Assembly: GCF_039523035.1 (NCBI RefSeq) | Contig: NZ_BAAAEN010000014.1 | Location: 92,981-156,980 of the forward strand | Direction: 5' to 3' | From: Pigmentiphaga daeguensis | GTDB taxonomy: Bacteria; Pseudomonadota; Gammaproteobacteria; Burkholderiales; Burkholderiaceae_B | Length of the DNA: 64,000 nt | In this document: in pieces, positions 27,508 to 36,066 of the stretch | Position numbering within the stretch: position 1 is the first letter of the stretch | Layout of the letters: each line of letters begins with the position of its first letter | The notes under the pieces: generated by a model | The model's database searches: none | What the model was told of the DNA's origin: nothing | What the model saw: the letters and a program-made list of their open reading frames with translations, nothing else | Position numbers and translations under genes: made by a program

Positions 27508-27523
27508 TTTTATTGAATGAAAT
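27508..27523. promoter_or_regulatory. IclR operator before the MmgE/PrpD gene, copy 3
   Basis: TTTTATTGAATGAAAT differs from copy 1 at 25287-25302 by one base. The match 2.2 kb away, before a gene on the other flank of iclR, is the main evidence that one regulator controls both transcription units. Confidence 0.65.
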
Positions 27524-27578
27524 AGATTTCATTCTAGACGAGAAACGGCCCGGCATCCATTCCAGGATGCGCCCCGCC

Positions 27579-28823
27579 TTAGTGCAGCCGGCCGCCCAGC
27601 CGCTTGAACGCGAACGGTTTCATGCCGTCCAGGTTCAGGATGGGCTCGGAACTGGCCCGCACCCGCCGGCGCGCCGGCAGTTCGGGCAAGCGCTGCTCGA
27701 CGTCGGCCGGGGCTTCGCCGCGCCAGGCGCCCACTGCCGCCTCGACCACCTCAGCGATTTCCTGGCCGCGGTTGTATTGGGCACGCAGCCACTTGCAGTC
27801 GCCGCCGTGGGTGAAGATTTCCTCGCGCAGGGCTTCCAGCAGGTCCGCCGTGCCCAGGCGGCGCGCCACCGGCATCAGCCGGTCGAAGGTCATGCGCAGG
27901 TGCTCGCTCAGGCGGATGCGGCCGTGGACGGGATCGACGTAGTTGCCGTGCAGCCCGAAGCGGGTGGCCTGGAAGCGGTTGGTCCGGTAGGCCATCCAGG
28001 CCTCGGCGCCGGGCGCGGGTTCGTCGGCCAGGGCGATGCCCAGCGCCTGCGCGAAGGCCGCCAGTTGGCAGGCCTTCTCGACGGTAAGCGGGGTGTCGCA
28101 GACGCGGATCTCGACGGTGCCGAACTCGGGCTTGGGCCGCACGTCCCAGTACAGGTCCTTGATGCTCTCGATCAGGCCCGAGGTCTGCAACTGGGCGAAA
28201 TAGGCCTCGAAGCCGTGCCAGTCCACCACCTCGGGGGGCAGGTGCCCGCACATGGGGAACGCGTTCAGCGCGTTCAGGCGGCTGCACGCGAACTGCGTGT
28301 CGACGCCCTCGAAGTAGGGCGACGAGGCCGACATCGCGATGAAGTGCGGCACGTAGGGCGACAGCTTCTGGGTCATGGCGATCGCGGCATCGCCGCTGGG
28401 CACGCCCAGGTGGATGTGCTGGCCGAACACGGTGAACTGGCGGGCCAGGTAGCCGTACATCTCGGACAGGTACTGGAAGCGGGGCGAATCGTAGATGGTC
28501 CGGTCATGCCAGCGCATGAACGGATGCGTGCCGCCGCCGGCCACGCGCACGCCGACGGCGTCCGCGGCCTCGACCAGCAGGTCGCGCATCTCGCGCATTT
28601 CTTCCAGCAGGCGGGCGGGATCGGTGTGCACCGACGAGTTCAGTTCGATCATGGACCGGGTGATCTCGGGTTTGACCCGGTCCGCATAGGGGTGGTTGGC
28701 GATCTGGGCAAGCAGCTCTTCGGCCGCTCCCCGCAGGTCGAAGGTCTGCGGATCGACGATCTGCAGTTCTAGCTCGATGCCCAGGGTGTTGGGCGCGGAT
28801 GCCGTGAATGCGATGGACTGCAT
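27579..28823 (-). CDS. ybdK: carboxylate-amine ligase, YbdK / glutamate-cysteine ligase type 2
   Basis: This 414-residue ATP-dependent ligase shows the GCS2 pattern: NTLGIELELQIVDPQTFDL (about 12-30), GGGTHPFMRW, FGQHIHLGVPSGD (about 133-145), FGTVEIRVCDTPLT and RTNRFQATRFGLHG. E. coli YbdK has weak glutamate-cysteine ligase activity; the physiological role is uncertain. It is monocistronic here, with an unusually long 417-base gap upstream. Confidence 0.9.
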   Translation of the reverse strand: MQSIAFTASAPNTLGIELELQIVDPQTFDLRGAAEELLAQIANHPYADRVKPEITRSMIELNSSVHTDPARLLEEMREMRDLLVEAADAVGVRVAGGGTHPFMRWHDRTIYDSPRFQYLSEMYGYLARQFTVFGQHIHLGVPSGDAAIAMTQKLSPYVPHFIAMSASSPYFEGVDTQFACSRLNALNAFPMCGHLPPEVVDWHGFEAYFAQLQTSGLIESIKDLYWDVRPKPEFGTVEIRVCDTPLTVEKACQLAAFAQALGIALADEPAPGAEAWMAYRTNRFQATRFGLHGNYVDPVHGRIRLSEHLRMTFDRLMPVARRLGTADLLEALREEIFTHGGDCKWLRAQYNRGQEIAEVVEAAVGAWRGEAPADVEQRLPELPARRRVRASSEPILNLDGMKPFAFKRLGGRLH

Positions 28824-29240
28824 CGGGGTCTCCTTTGGAAAGGTGGCCGGGGTGAGTCATCTACCCGGGGGGCGACGCCGGACGCGCGGAGCGTCGGGGC
28901 AGCATCACGTGAAAGAATCGTTGGGCGAGTTTAGCCGCTGGTTGATGACAGATTCCGTAAAATTGACCGATCTTAAGTGTTTCCCCTAGGCTGACACCCG
29001 AAAAACCGGGGCCCAGGAGTAAGCATCCACTGACAAATCAGCAAAAACGCGGGAGTGCGGGAGAAACCCGCCGGAGACGCCCAGCCGGCCAAGGGATGGG
29101 CGCAAGAGCGAGGCAGGCGGATTGGAAGGTATTCGTGCGTATGCCGCGCCTGCCGGCGCGATGACAGGGGCCATTATAGCCCCATGGAGGAAGAGTATGT
29201 GCTTACCGTCCGGCCGGCGCGGAGCGCCGGCCCGGCGGAA
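28824..29240. other. 417-base gap with no recognised gene; possible small RNA on the plus strand
   Basis: No convincing protein is seen; a 62-codon frame on the minus strand (29174-28986) lacks a ribosome-binding site. On the plus strand TTGACC (28966-28971) and TAGGCT (28990-28995) form a sigma-70-like pair with an 18-base spacer. They are followed by about 190 bases rich in short complementary runs. GGGGC-cattata-GCCCC and a GC-rich hairpin (GCCGGCGC-gga-GCGCCGGC, 29213-29231) lie near the right end. It matches no riboswitch or small RNA family I know by eye. Confidence 0.3.
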
Positions 29241-29489
29241 TCAGTGCAGGGTTACGGGATGGTGCATGTAGACGTCGAACTGGCTCAGGAATTCGTCCAC
29301 GTCTTCCATCGAAGGTTCGGTGGCGATCAATTCCCGCACCTGGGAGCGGAATTGCTCGGCCGATTCGCCCGCGATGTAGATCTCGCGGCGCGCCTGCTTG
29401 TCGACGATTTCGAATCCCCCCGCGGAGGCGCCATCGAGCTGGGCGAACTCCACTACGACATAGTTGGGACTGTTATAGATCATTTCCAT
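29241..29489 (-). CDS. DUF3567 family protein
   Basis: This 82-residue protein begins MEMIYNSPNYVVVEF and continues with GGFEIVDKQARREIYIAG and EPSMEDVDEFLSQFD. This pattern is found as a conserved single-copy small protein in Burkholderiales. Function unknown; it has no membrane segment or metal motif. AGGAG seven bases before the ATG at 29489 decides the start; an in-frame extension 27 codons longer is not supported. Confidence 0.85.
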   Translation of the reverse strand: MEMIYNSPNYVVVEFAQLDGASAGGFEIVDKQARREIYIAGESAEQFRSQVRELIATEPSMEDVDEFLSQFDVYMHHPVTLH

Positions 29490-29622
29490 GGTCTGGCTCC
29501 TGGAGACAGGGGTCTGACCGACCACCTGTTCATTAAGTTGGTGCCTGCGTTTGGAAATCAAGAGGGCCAACCGGATTGATACCGCCTATCGGCCACACCA
29601 TGCTCGATACCGGCTTAGGGCC

Positions 29623-29973
29623 CTAACCCTCGTACAGCTTCACCGCTCCTGCAAAACCTGGTCCATTCAATTGCCTGCGCAGCTCGGCGACATGCTGGGC
29701 CGCGCTGACCTCTATCCACAGCCGGGCCGGCCGGGATTGCCGGAGCAGCCTCGCCACGGTCACCCGCAGCGGCAGCTGCCCTACGCAACAAACGCACCCG
29801 GGCGCCAGCTGTACCAGTTCGACCCCCGGTGGGGCGGACAAAGTTCCCGGCCCGCCCTCCACAATCACCGCCTGTAACCCTTCGCTTACATGAGCCCGCG
29901 CCTCTTCCAGTGCCAGACTGCGCGCCTCACGTAAGTAAGCACCAACTAATATCACGACTGGGACCGGCTTCAT
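29623..29973 (-). CDS. small CobW/G3E-like protein with a CxCC motif but no P-loop
   Basis: This 116-residue protein resembles the middle of CobW/P47K-type G3E GTPases: PGVELVQLAPGCVCCVGQLPLRVTVARLL (about 48-76) contains the CxCC metal-binding motif that those metal chaperones use. The first strand (PVVILVGAYLREARSLALEE) occupies the place of the nucleotide-binding loop but lacks GxxGxGKT, so GTP binding is doubtful. The ATG overlaps the trkH stop as ATGA, implying coupled translation. It may be a metal-binding accessory of the Trk system or a degenerate paralogue. Confidence 0.6.
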   Translation of the reverse strand: MKPVPVVILVGAYLREARSLALEEARAHVSEGLQAVIVEGGPGTLSAPPGVELVQLAPGCVCCVGQLPLRVTVARLLRQSRPARLWIEVSAAQHVAELRRQLNGPGFAGAVKLYEG

Positions 29974-31439
29974 TTCCGCCAGAATGCCCGGGTGAAGAGG
30001 ACCAGTACAGCAAACAATTCCAAGCGGCCGATCAGCATGGCGAAGGTGCAGATCCAGGTCTGGGCGTCGCTCAGCACGGCGAACGTGCCTGCCGGACCGA
30101 CATCCGCCAGGCCCGGGCCGGTGTTGCTGAGGCTGGCCAGGACGGCCGTGAAGGCGGTGACCGGATCCAGCCCCGTGTACAGCATGGCCATGGTCAGCGC
30201 CATCAGCGAGGCCCAGTACAACAGCATGAAGGCCATCACCGAGAACACGACCCGGTTGGGCACCGGCAGGCCACCGATGTGCACCGGGTTGATGGCGCGC
30301 GGGTGCAGGATGTGGATGAGTTCCCGGCGCGCCTGCTTGACCAGGATCACCACGCGGATCATCTTAATGCCGCCGCCGGTGGAACCTGCGCAAGTGGCGA
30401 AGCAGGACAGCACCAGCATCCAGACCGGGGCGAAGATGGGCCAGGTCGAATAGTCGGCGCTGACGAAGCCGGTGGTGGTCGCCACCGACACCGTGTTGAA
30501 CAGCGCGAAGCGCAGGGCCGTCCAGACCGAGTCATAGTTGCCGCGCTCGAGCAGCAGCGCGGTGATGGCCGCCACCGAGATCGCCAGGACGGCCAGGTAG
30601 GCCTTGGCCTCGGTGCTGCGCCAGTAGGGCCCCAGGCTGCGGCGCCGGAAGGCCTGGAAGTGCAGGGTGAAACTGATGCCGGCGATGGTCATGAACACCA
30701 CGGCCACCAGTTCGATGGCCGGCGAGTCGAAGGCGGCGAAGCTCGCGTCGCGGGTCGAGAATCCGCCCAGGCCGATAGTCGAGGCCATGTGGCAATAGGC
30801 CTCGTACCAGTTCATGCCCGCCATCCGGTAGGCCAGCAGGCACAGGACCGAGATCAGCATGTAGATGGCATACAGGCCCTTGGCCGTGCCGGTGATGCGC
30901 GGCGTGAGCTTCTCGTCCTTCATCGGGCCCGGCGTCTCGGCCCGGAACAATTGGCTGCCGCCCGCGCCCAGCATGGGCAGGATGGCCACCGCCAGCACCA
31001 GGATGCCCATGCCGCCTATCCAGACCAGGGTGCAGCGCCAGACGTTGATCGACGGCGGCAGGTTGTCCAGCCCGGAAAGCACCGTGGCACCGGTGGTCGT
31101 GATGCCGGACATGGCCTCGAAATAGGCGTCGGTCATCGACAGCGGCGCGCCGATCTGGTGGTAGTAGAACAGCAGCGGCAGGGTGGCGATCAGCGCCAGC
31201 ACGCTCCAGACCAGGGACACCAGCAGGAAGCCGTCGCGCGGGGTCAGCTCGCGCCGCTGGCTGCGCGTCGCCAGGCTCAGCAGCAGTCCGGCGATCAGGC
31301 CGACGACCATGGCGCGGATGAACGCGTCCCGCGCCCCATCGGAAAAAATGAAGGACGTCGCCAGCGGTATCGCCATCGTCATCGAGAACAGGGCGATGAC
31401 GAGTCCGAGGACGTGCAGGACCGGAATCAATTTGCGCAT
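29970..31439 (-). CDS. trkH: potassium uptake protein TrkH
   Basis: This 489-residue membrane protein translocates K+. It has the four pore-loop repeats of the Trk/Ktr family (for example SGITTTGATVL and CAGSTGGGIKMIRV) and about ten membrane helices plus pore helices. It lies 18 bases after trkA, which encodes its cytosolic gating ring, and overlaps the small CobW-like gene downstream. Length and order match the Bordetella trkA-trkH pair. Confidence 0.96.
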   Translation of the reverse strand: MRKLIPVLHVLGLVIALFSMTMAIPLATSFIFSDGARDAFIRAMVVGLIAGLLLSLATRSQRRELTPRDGFLLVSLVWSVLALIATLPLLFYYHQIGAPLSMTDAYFEAMSGITTTGATVLSGLDNLPPSINVWRCTLVWIGGMGILVLAVAILPMLGAGGSQLFRAETPGPMKDEKLTPRITGTAKGLYAIYMLISVLCLLAYRMAGMNWYEAYCHMASTIGLGGFSTRDASFAAFDSPAIELVAVVFMTIAGISFTLHFQAFRRRSLGPYWRSTEAKAYLAVLAISVAAITALLLERGNYDSVWTALRFALFNTVSVATTTGFVSADYSTWPIFAPVWMLVLSCFATCAGSTGGGIKMIRVVILVKQARRELIHILHPRAINPVHIGGLPVPNRVVFSVMAFMLLYWASLMALTMAMLYTGLDPVTAFTAVLASLSNTGPGLADVGPAGTFAVLSDAQTWICTFAMLIGRLELFAVLVLFTRAFWRK

Positions 31440-31457
31440 GCGGCGGGTCCGGAAGGA

Positions 31458-32834
31458 TCAGAAGAAAGTCGCCGAGACCTGGAACAGCTTTTCCACTTGC
31501 GCGATCAGCCGCTGGTGCGCCACGAAGACGATGACATGGTCGTCCGATTCGATGACGGTGTCGTGGTGCGCCATCAGCACTTCATCCTGGCGCACCACGG
31601 CGCCGATGGTGGCGCCCTGCGGCAGGTCGATGTCCTCGATCCGGCGGCCCACGACCTTCGAGGATTTGGCGTCGCCGTGGGCGATGGCCTCCAGGGCCTC
31701 GGTCACGCCGTGCCGCAGGCGATGGACGGACACCACGTCGCCGCGCCGCACGTAGCGCAGCAATTCGCCGATGGTGGCCTCGGACGGCGAGATGGCGATG
31801 TCGATGCGCCCCCCCTCCATCAGCTCGCCATAGCTCTTGCGCCCGATCAGCGCGATCACCCGCCGGGCGCCCATGCGCTTGGCCAGCAGCGACGACATGA
31901 TGTTGTCCTCGTCGTCGCTGGTCAGCGCCAGGAACAGGTCCATCTCGGCGACGTTCTCGTCCTCCAGCAGGTTCTCGTCGGTGGCATCGCCGTTCAGGAT
32001 CAGGGACCGGCTGGGAAGCTGGGTGGCCAGGAATTCGCAGCGCTTGCGGTTGCGCTCGATGACCTTGACGTCGCAGTGATCGCTGATGCCGCGGGCCAGC
32101 CGCAGGCCGATGTTGCCGCCGCCGGCGATCATGACCCGCTTGACGCGCTTGTCGCTCTCGCGCAGCTCGCGGATGATCTGGCGCACGTGCCGGGTGTTGG
32201 CCAGGAACAGCACCTCGTCGCCCGGCTCGATGCGCGTGTCGCCCTCGGGCGGCACCAGCCGGTTGTTGCGGAAGATCGCGATGATGCGGACATCGGCGCC
32301 CGGCAGGCGCTCGCGCAGGGTCTGGATGGGCTGGTCCGCCAGCGGGCTGCCGGCGGCGGCGCGCACCGTCACGGCGCAGACGCGGCCGCCGGCGAAGTCC
32401 ACCACCTGCAGCGCCTCGGGAATGTCGACCAGCTTCTCGATGTAGCTGGTCACGCTGCGCTCGGGACAGATCAGGTGATCGACGTCGAAACCGTCCTCGG
32501 CCATCAACTCCTCGTGGTCGAGGAACTCGGACGAGCGCACGCGCGCGATGCAGCGCGGCACGTTGAACACCTTCTTGGCGATCTTGCAGGCGACCAGGTT
32601 GCTTTCGTCGGCCGTCACGCAGGAAATGAAGAGATCGGCGTCGGCCGCCCCGGCCTCTTGCAGGGTGGACACGTGGGTGCCGTTGCCCATCAACCCCCGC
32701 AGGTCCAGGCGATCCTGCAGCACGGACAGACGGGCGCCGTCGGTGTCGATGACGGTAATGTCGTTGTGCTCGGATACCAGGTTCTCGGCCACGCTGGTCC
32801 CCACCTGGCCAGCGCCGAGTATCAGGATTTTCAT
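31458..32834 (-). CDS. trkA: Trk potassium channel NAD-binding regulatory subunit
   Basis: This 458-residue protein is a tandem of two RCK units, each a Rossmann domain plus a RCK-C domain. The first opens MKILILGAGQVGTSVAENL and the second VMIAGGGNIGLRLARGI (about residue 232), both dinucleotide-binding GxGxxG sequences. It gates TrkH in response to NAD(H) or ATP. Its ATG overlaps the plrR stop by four bases (ATGA), tying potassium uptake to the two-component genes upstream. Confidence 0.97.
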   Translation of the reverse strand: MKILILGAGQVGTSVAENLVSEHNDITVIDTDGARLSVLQDRLDLRGLMGNGTHVSTLQEAGAADADLFISCVTADESNLVACKIAKKVFNVPRCIARVRSSEFLDHEELMAEDGFDVDHLICPERSVTSYIEKLVDIPEALQVVDFAGGRVCAVTVRAAAGSPLADQPIQTLRERLPGADVRIIAIFRNNRLVPPEGDTRIEPGDEVLFLANTRHVRQIIRELRESDKRVKRVMIAGGGNIGLRLARGISDHCDVKVIERNRKRCEFLATQLPSRSLILNGDATDENLLEDENVAEMDLFLALTSDDEDNIMSSLLAKRMGARRVIALIGRKSYGELMEGGRIDIAISPSEATIGELLRYVRRGDVVSVHRLRHGVTEALEAIAHGDAKSSKVVGRRIEDIDLPQGATIGAVVRQDEVLMAHHDTVIESDDHVIVFVAHQRLIAQVEKLFQVSATFF

Positions 32835-33565
32835 ACGCCTCGTTTACGCGAGAGTTCGATTCCCAGTTGCTTGAGCTTGCGGTACAGGTGGGTGCGCTCC
32901 AGTCCGGTCTTGTCGGCCACGCGGGTCATGCTGCCGCCCTCGCGCGCCAGGTGGTGCTCGAAATAGACCCGCTCGAACGCGTCGCGCGCCTCGCGCAGCG
33001 GCAGGTCGAGCGACAGGCTCAGCAGGGGCGAGCGCGGCTGGTTGTCGTGCATGGCCACCGCGCCCGCCGAGCGGTCGACGGCCGGCGCGAGCCCGGGGGC
33101 GGGCGCACGCATGCCGTCGCCGGTCGTGGGCGGCGCGGGCGCGTAACCCGGCATGGCGGGCCGCGCGGGGGCTTGCGGCGCGGCCGGCTTGGCGCCGGCC
33201 CGGCCCCGTTCCAGCGCGCCGGCGATGGTCTTGAGCAGGCGCGTCATCGTGATCGGCTTCTCGAGAAAATCGATCGCGCCGATGCGGGTCGCCTCGACCG
33301 CCGTATCGATGGTCGCGTGGCCGCTCATCATGATGACGGGCATGTCGAGCAGGTCCTGGGCCGCCCATTCCTTGAGCAGCGTCACGCCATCGGTGTCGGG
33401 CATCCAGATATCGAGCAGGACCACGTCGGGACGATTGGCGGCGCGCAGCGCGCGCGCGGCCGCGGCATTCTCGGCCAGATCGACCGTATGCCCTTCGTCG
33501 TAAAGAATTTCCGACAGGAGTTCGCGGATGCCGACCTCGTCGTCAACCACCAAAATTCTGGCCAT
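32831..33565 (-). CDS. plrR: NtrX/PlrR-type response regulator lacking the AAA+ domain
   Basis: This 244-residue regulator has a receiver domain (about 1-120; VVDDEVGIRELL; phospho-acceptor Asp in LLDIWMPDTDG; lysine in DFLEKPIT), a Pro/Ala-rich linker (about 122-170) and a C-terminal Fis-type helix-turn-helix (MTRVADKTGLERTHLYRKLKQLGI). The central sigma-54-activating ATPase of NtrX is missing, as I recall for Bordetella PlrR, so it cannot open sigma-54 promoters itself. It lies 17 bases after the kinase and overlaps trkA by four bases. The gene symbol is assigned from context. Confidence 0.8.
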   Translation of the reverse strand: MARILVVDDEVGIRELLSEILYDEGHTVDLAENAAAARALRAANRPDVVLLDIWMPDTDGVTLLKEWAAQDLLDMPVIMMSGHATIDTAVEATRIGAIDFLEKPITMTRLLKTIAGALERGRAGAKPAAPQAPARPAMPGYAPAPPTTGDGMRAPAPGLAPAVDRSAGAVAMHDNQPRSPLLSLSLDLPLREARDAFERVYFEHHLAREGGSMTRVADKTGLERTHLYRKLKQLGIELSRKRGV

Positions 33566-33582
33566 ATCTTTAGAAACCTCTG

Positions 33583-36066
33583 TTACGCGGACTGCGCCCC
33601 CGCAGTCTCGGAAAAACGCGACGCATCGTGTGCAACGTCCGTACCCCCGGCAAGCCGAGTGAATAGTATAGAGACCATTGCCCCTCCTTCGGGCCGGTTG
33701 GCAAGATCAATTCTGCCTCCGTGCTCCTCGACGATCTTCTTGACGATGGCCAGCCCCAGCCCCGTCCCCCGCGCCTTGGTCGTGATGTAGGGCTCGAAGG
33801 CGCGCTGCAGGATGCGGGCGGCGAAGCCGGTACCCGTATCGGTCACCATGAATTTGATGGACGCGTGCTCGCGGCCGTCGGGCAGCCGCGTCTGGATCAG
33901 GCGCGTGCTGACCGAGATGCGGTCGCTGGACGTGGGTCCGGCCGGCGCGCCTTCCCCCGCCTGGCGGGCCGCCTCCTTGGCCTTCTCTTCGATGGAGTCG
34001 CGGGCGTTGGCGATCAGGTTGTGGATGACCTGGCGCAGCTGGGTGGCGTCGCCGCGCACGCGCGGCAGCACCGATGCCAGGTCCACCGACAGCGCGATGT
34101 TGCCCGTGCCGGCCTTCAGCACGCCGCCCGCCGTGTCCCATCCGTACAGGGTCAGGACCTCGGCCACCAGCTCGTTCAGGTCCAGCAGCTGGTGCTGGGC
34201 CGGCGGCGTCCTGGCGTATTCGCGGAAATCATCCACCATGCGCTGCATGGAACTGACCTGGTTGATGATGGTGGTGGTCGAGCGCTTGAGCATGTCGGCG
34301 TCGGGCTGCGCGAGCTTGTCGGCCAGCTTGATGGCGATCCGCTCGGCCGAGAGCTGGATGGGCGTCAGCGGGTTCTTGATCTCGTGCGCCAACCGCCGCG
34401 CGACCTCGCCCCACGCGACCGCGCGGTTGGCAGAGATGACCTCGGTAATGTCGTCGAACACCACCACGTAGCCCCCACTCGCTCCCGCCACCGGCAGGTG
34501 TGATCCTCGCGCGAGCAGGGTAATCGTATTGTCGTCGCCGGTGGGATCGGAATTGTTACCTTCGCGCGCGCCGTCCGCCTCGGCGGCCGGCTGCGGCCGG
34601 ACGATCTCGAACTGTTGCTGCCAGTATTGGCGCCCGGTGCCCGCCGCCGCGTGCTCGGCGAACGCCGTGCGTATAGTCTGCGCGAAGGCGGTCAGCCCGT
34701 CTATGGTCTCCAGCGGCCGCCCGGTGACCGCGCGCAGGTCCACCCGCAGGATCTGCTGGGCGCCGCGGTTCACGGTGGCCACGCGGAAGGCCTCGTCGAA
34801 CACCAGCACTCCCGACGACAGGTTCGACAGGATGCTTTCCAGATAGACGTTGCTGCGTTCGAGCTGGCGCCGGTTGCTCTCGACCATCCGGCGCGCCTCG
34901 TCCAACTGGCGTGTCATGGCGTTGAACGAGCGGGTCAGCTGGCCCAGTTCGTCGCTCTGGGGCGGTTCGGGAATGGGCCGGTAGTCGCCCACGCCCACCG
35001 CCTGCGTGCCCTCGGCCAGGCGCAGCAGCGGCCGCACCATCCGCGACGACAGCGAAAAGGCCGCCGCGATCGCCGCGAACACCGCCAGCAGCAGCGCCAG
35101 GGTCAGCGTGATGCCGTACAGCTTGCGCAGGCCCACCCGCGACAGCGACAGCTCCTGGTAGTCGCGGTAGCCGCTCTGGACTTCCTCGGCGTTGCTGGCG
35201 ATCTGTTCGGGCACGCCCTGCAACAATTGCAGGTAGCGCGACTCGGCGGGCAGCACCCCGGGCAGCTCGAAGCCGCCGACGGGCGCGATGGGCACGATCA
35301 CGCGCAGGCGCAGGGCGCCGCCATTGGACGTGTCGCGGGTCGTGCCCAGCGGCCCCTGCACGCCCTCCACGGTGGTCGGGCTGGCAGTGCTGTTGGCCTC
35401 GGCGGCGGCATAGGAACGCGCGATCTTCAGTTGCCGCAGCACCTGCGGCGTGGGCGTCTCCGGCACCAGCGAGCCGTAGGAATTGGTGGACCAGGCGATG
35501 ACCCGCCCGCTGGAGGTGAACACCATCGCGTCCTGCACCCCGACCTGCTCGCGCAGCCGCGTCAGCGACAGCCCCACGTTCGATTCCTGGTTGTCGCCCA
35601 GTTCGATCGACATGGTGCGCGCCTTGGCATTCATCTCCTGGAGCTGCGAGTCCAGCGCCGCCCGGCCGAGATTCAGGCCGGACTCGAGCGCGGTGTCCAC
35701 CCGCACGTTGAACCACGACTCGATGGAGCGCGACAGGAACTGCACCGACAGCATGTAGATCAGGACGCCGGGCACCACCCCCACCAGCGCGAACGCCAGC
35801 GCGAAACGGGAGGTGAGCCGGGCGCCGAACTGTCCACGCCGCAGTTGCCCCATCAGCCTGACGGTCAGCACGACCACCCAGGCGAACAGCGCCAGGGCGA
35901 TGATGGCATTGAGCCCCAGCAGCAGGCCGTACTGTTGCTCGAGGCGGGAGGAGTTGCCGGTGGACCAGGCCAGCAGGAACAGCAGCAAGAGGGCGCTCAC
36001 GCCGCCCATGCCCAGGAGGACGCGCAGGAAGCGGTTCAGGATACGCACGCGGCGGGTTCGCATCAT
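33583..36066 (-). CDS. plrS: NtrY/PlrS-type sensor histidine kinase
   Basis: This 827-residue membrane kinase has three N-terminal membrane helices (about 12-110), a periplasmic sensing stretch, a further helix (LTLALLLAVFAAIAAAFSL), a HAMP linker (RPLLRLAEGTQAVGVGDY), a PAS-like region, the phospho-acceptor box RRLAHEIKNPLTPIQLS and an ATPase domain (NLIANARDSIEE; DTGTGFAARIL; GTGLGLAIVKK). This is the NtrY layout. In Bordetella the PlrSR pair is needed for persistence in the lower airway. The first of two ATGs at 36066 overlaps the DUF4390 stop as ATGA. Confidence 0.85.
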   Translation of the reverse strand: MMRTRRVRILNRFLRVLLGMGGVSALLLLFLLAWSTGNSSRLEQQYGLLLGLNAIIALALFAWVVVLTVRLMGQLRRGQFGARLTSRFALAFALVGVVPGVLIYMLSVQFLSRSIESWFNVRVDTALESGLNLGRAALDSQLQEMNAKARTMSIELGDNQESNVGLSLTRLREQVGVQDAMVFTSSGRVIAWSTNSYGSLVPETPTPQVLRQLKIARSYAAAEANSTASPTTVEGVQGPLGTTRDTSNGGALRLRVIVPIAPVGGFELPGVLPAESRYLQLLQGVPEQIASNAEEVQSGYRDYQELSLSRVGLRKLYGITLTLALLLAVFAAIAAAFSLSSRMVRPLLRLAEGTQAVGVGDYRPIPEPPQSDELGQLTRSFNAMTRQLDEARRMVESNRRQLERSNVYLESILSNLSSGVLVFDEAFRVATVNRGAQQILRVDLRAVTGRPLETIDGLTAFAQTIRTAFAEHAAAGTGRQYWQQQFEIVRPQPAAEADGAREGNNSDPTGDDNTITLLARGSHLPVAGASGGYVVVFDDITEVISANRAVAWGEVARRLAHEIKNPLTPIQLSAERIAIKLADKLAQPDADMLKRSTTTIINQVSSMQRMVDDFREYARTPPAQHQLLDLNELVAEVLTLYGWDTAGGVLKAGTGNIALSVDLASVLPRVRGDATQLRQVIHNLIANARDSIEEKAKEAARQAGEGAPAGPTSSDRISVSTRLIQTRLPDGREHASIKFMVTDTGTGFAARILQRAFEPYITTKARGTGLGLAIVKKIVEEHGGRIDLANRPEGGAMVSILFTRLAGGTDVAHDASRFSETAGAQSA

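Noticed and set aside
29040..29130. Glycine or yybP-like riboswitch in the gap before DUF3567
   Set aside because: The short GGAGA/CCGCC resemblance lacks the conserved cores, and the nearby genes on both sides are on the opposite strand.
28986..29174. 62-codon minus-strand frame upstream of ybdK
   Set aside because: No ribosome-binding site, no recognisable sequence and atypical composition.
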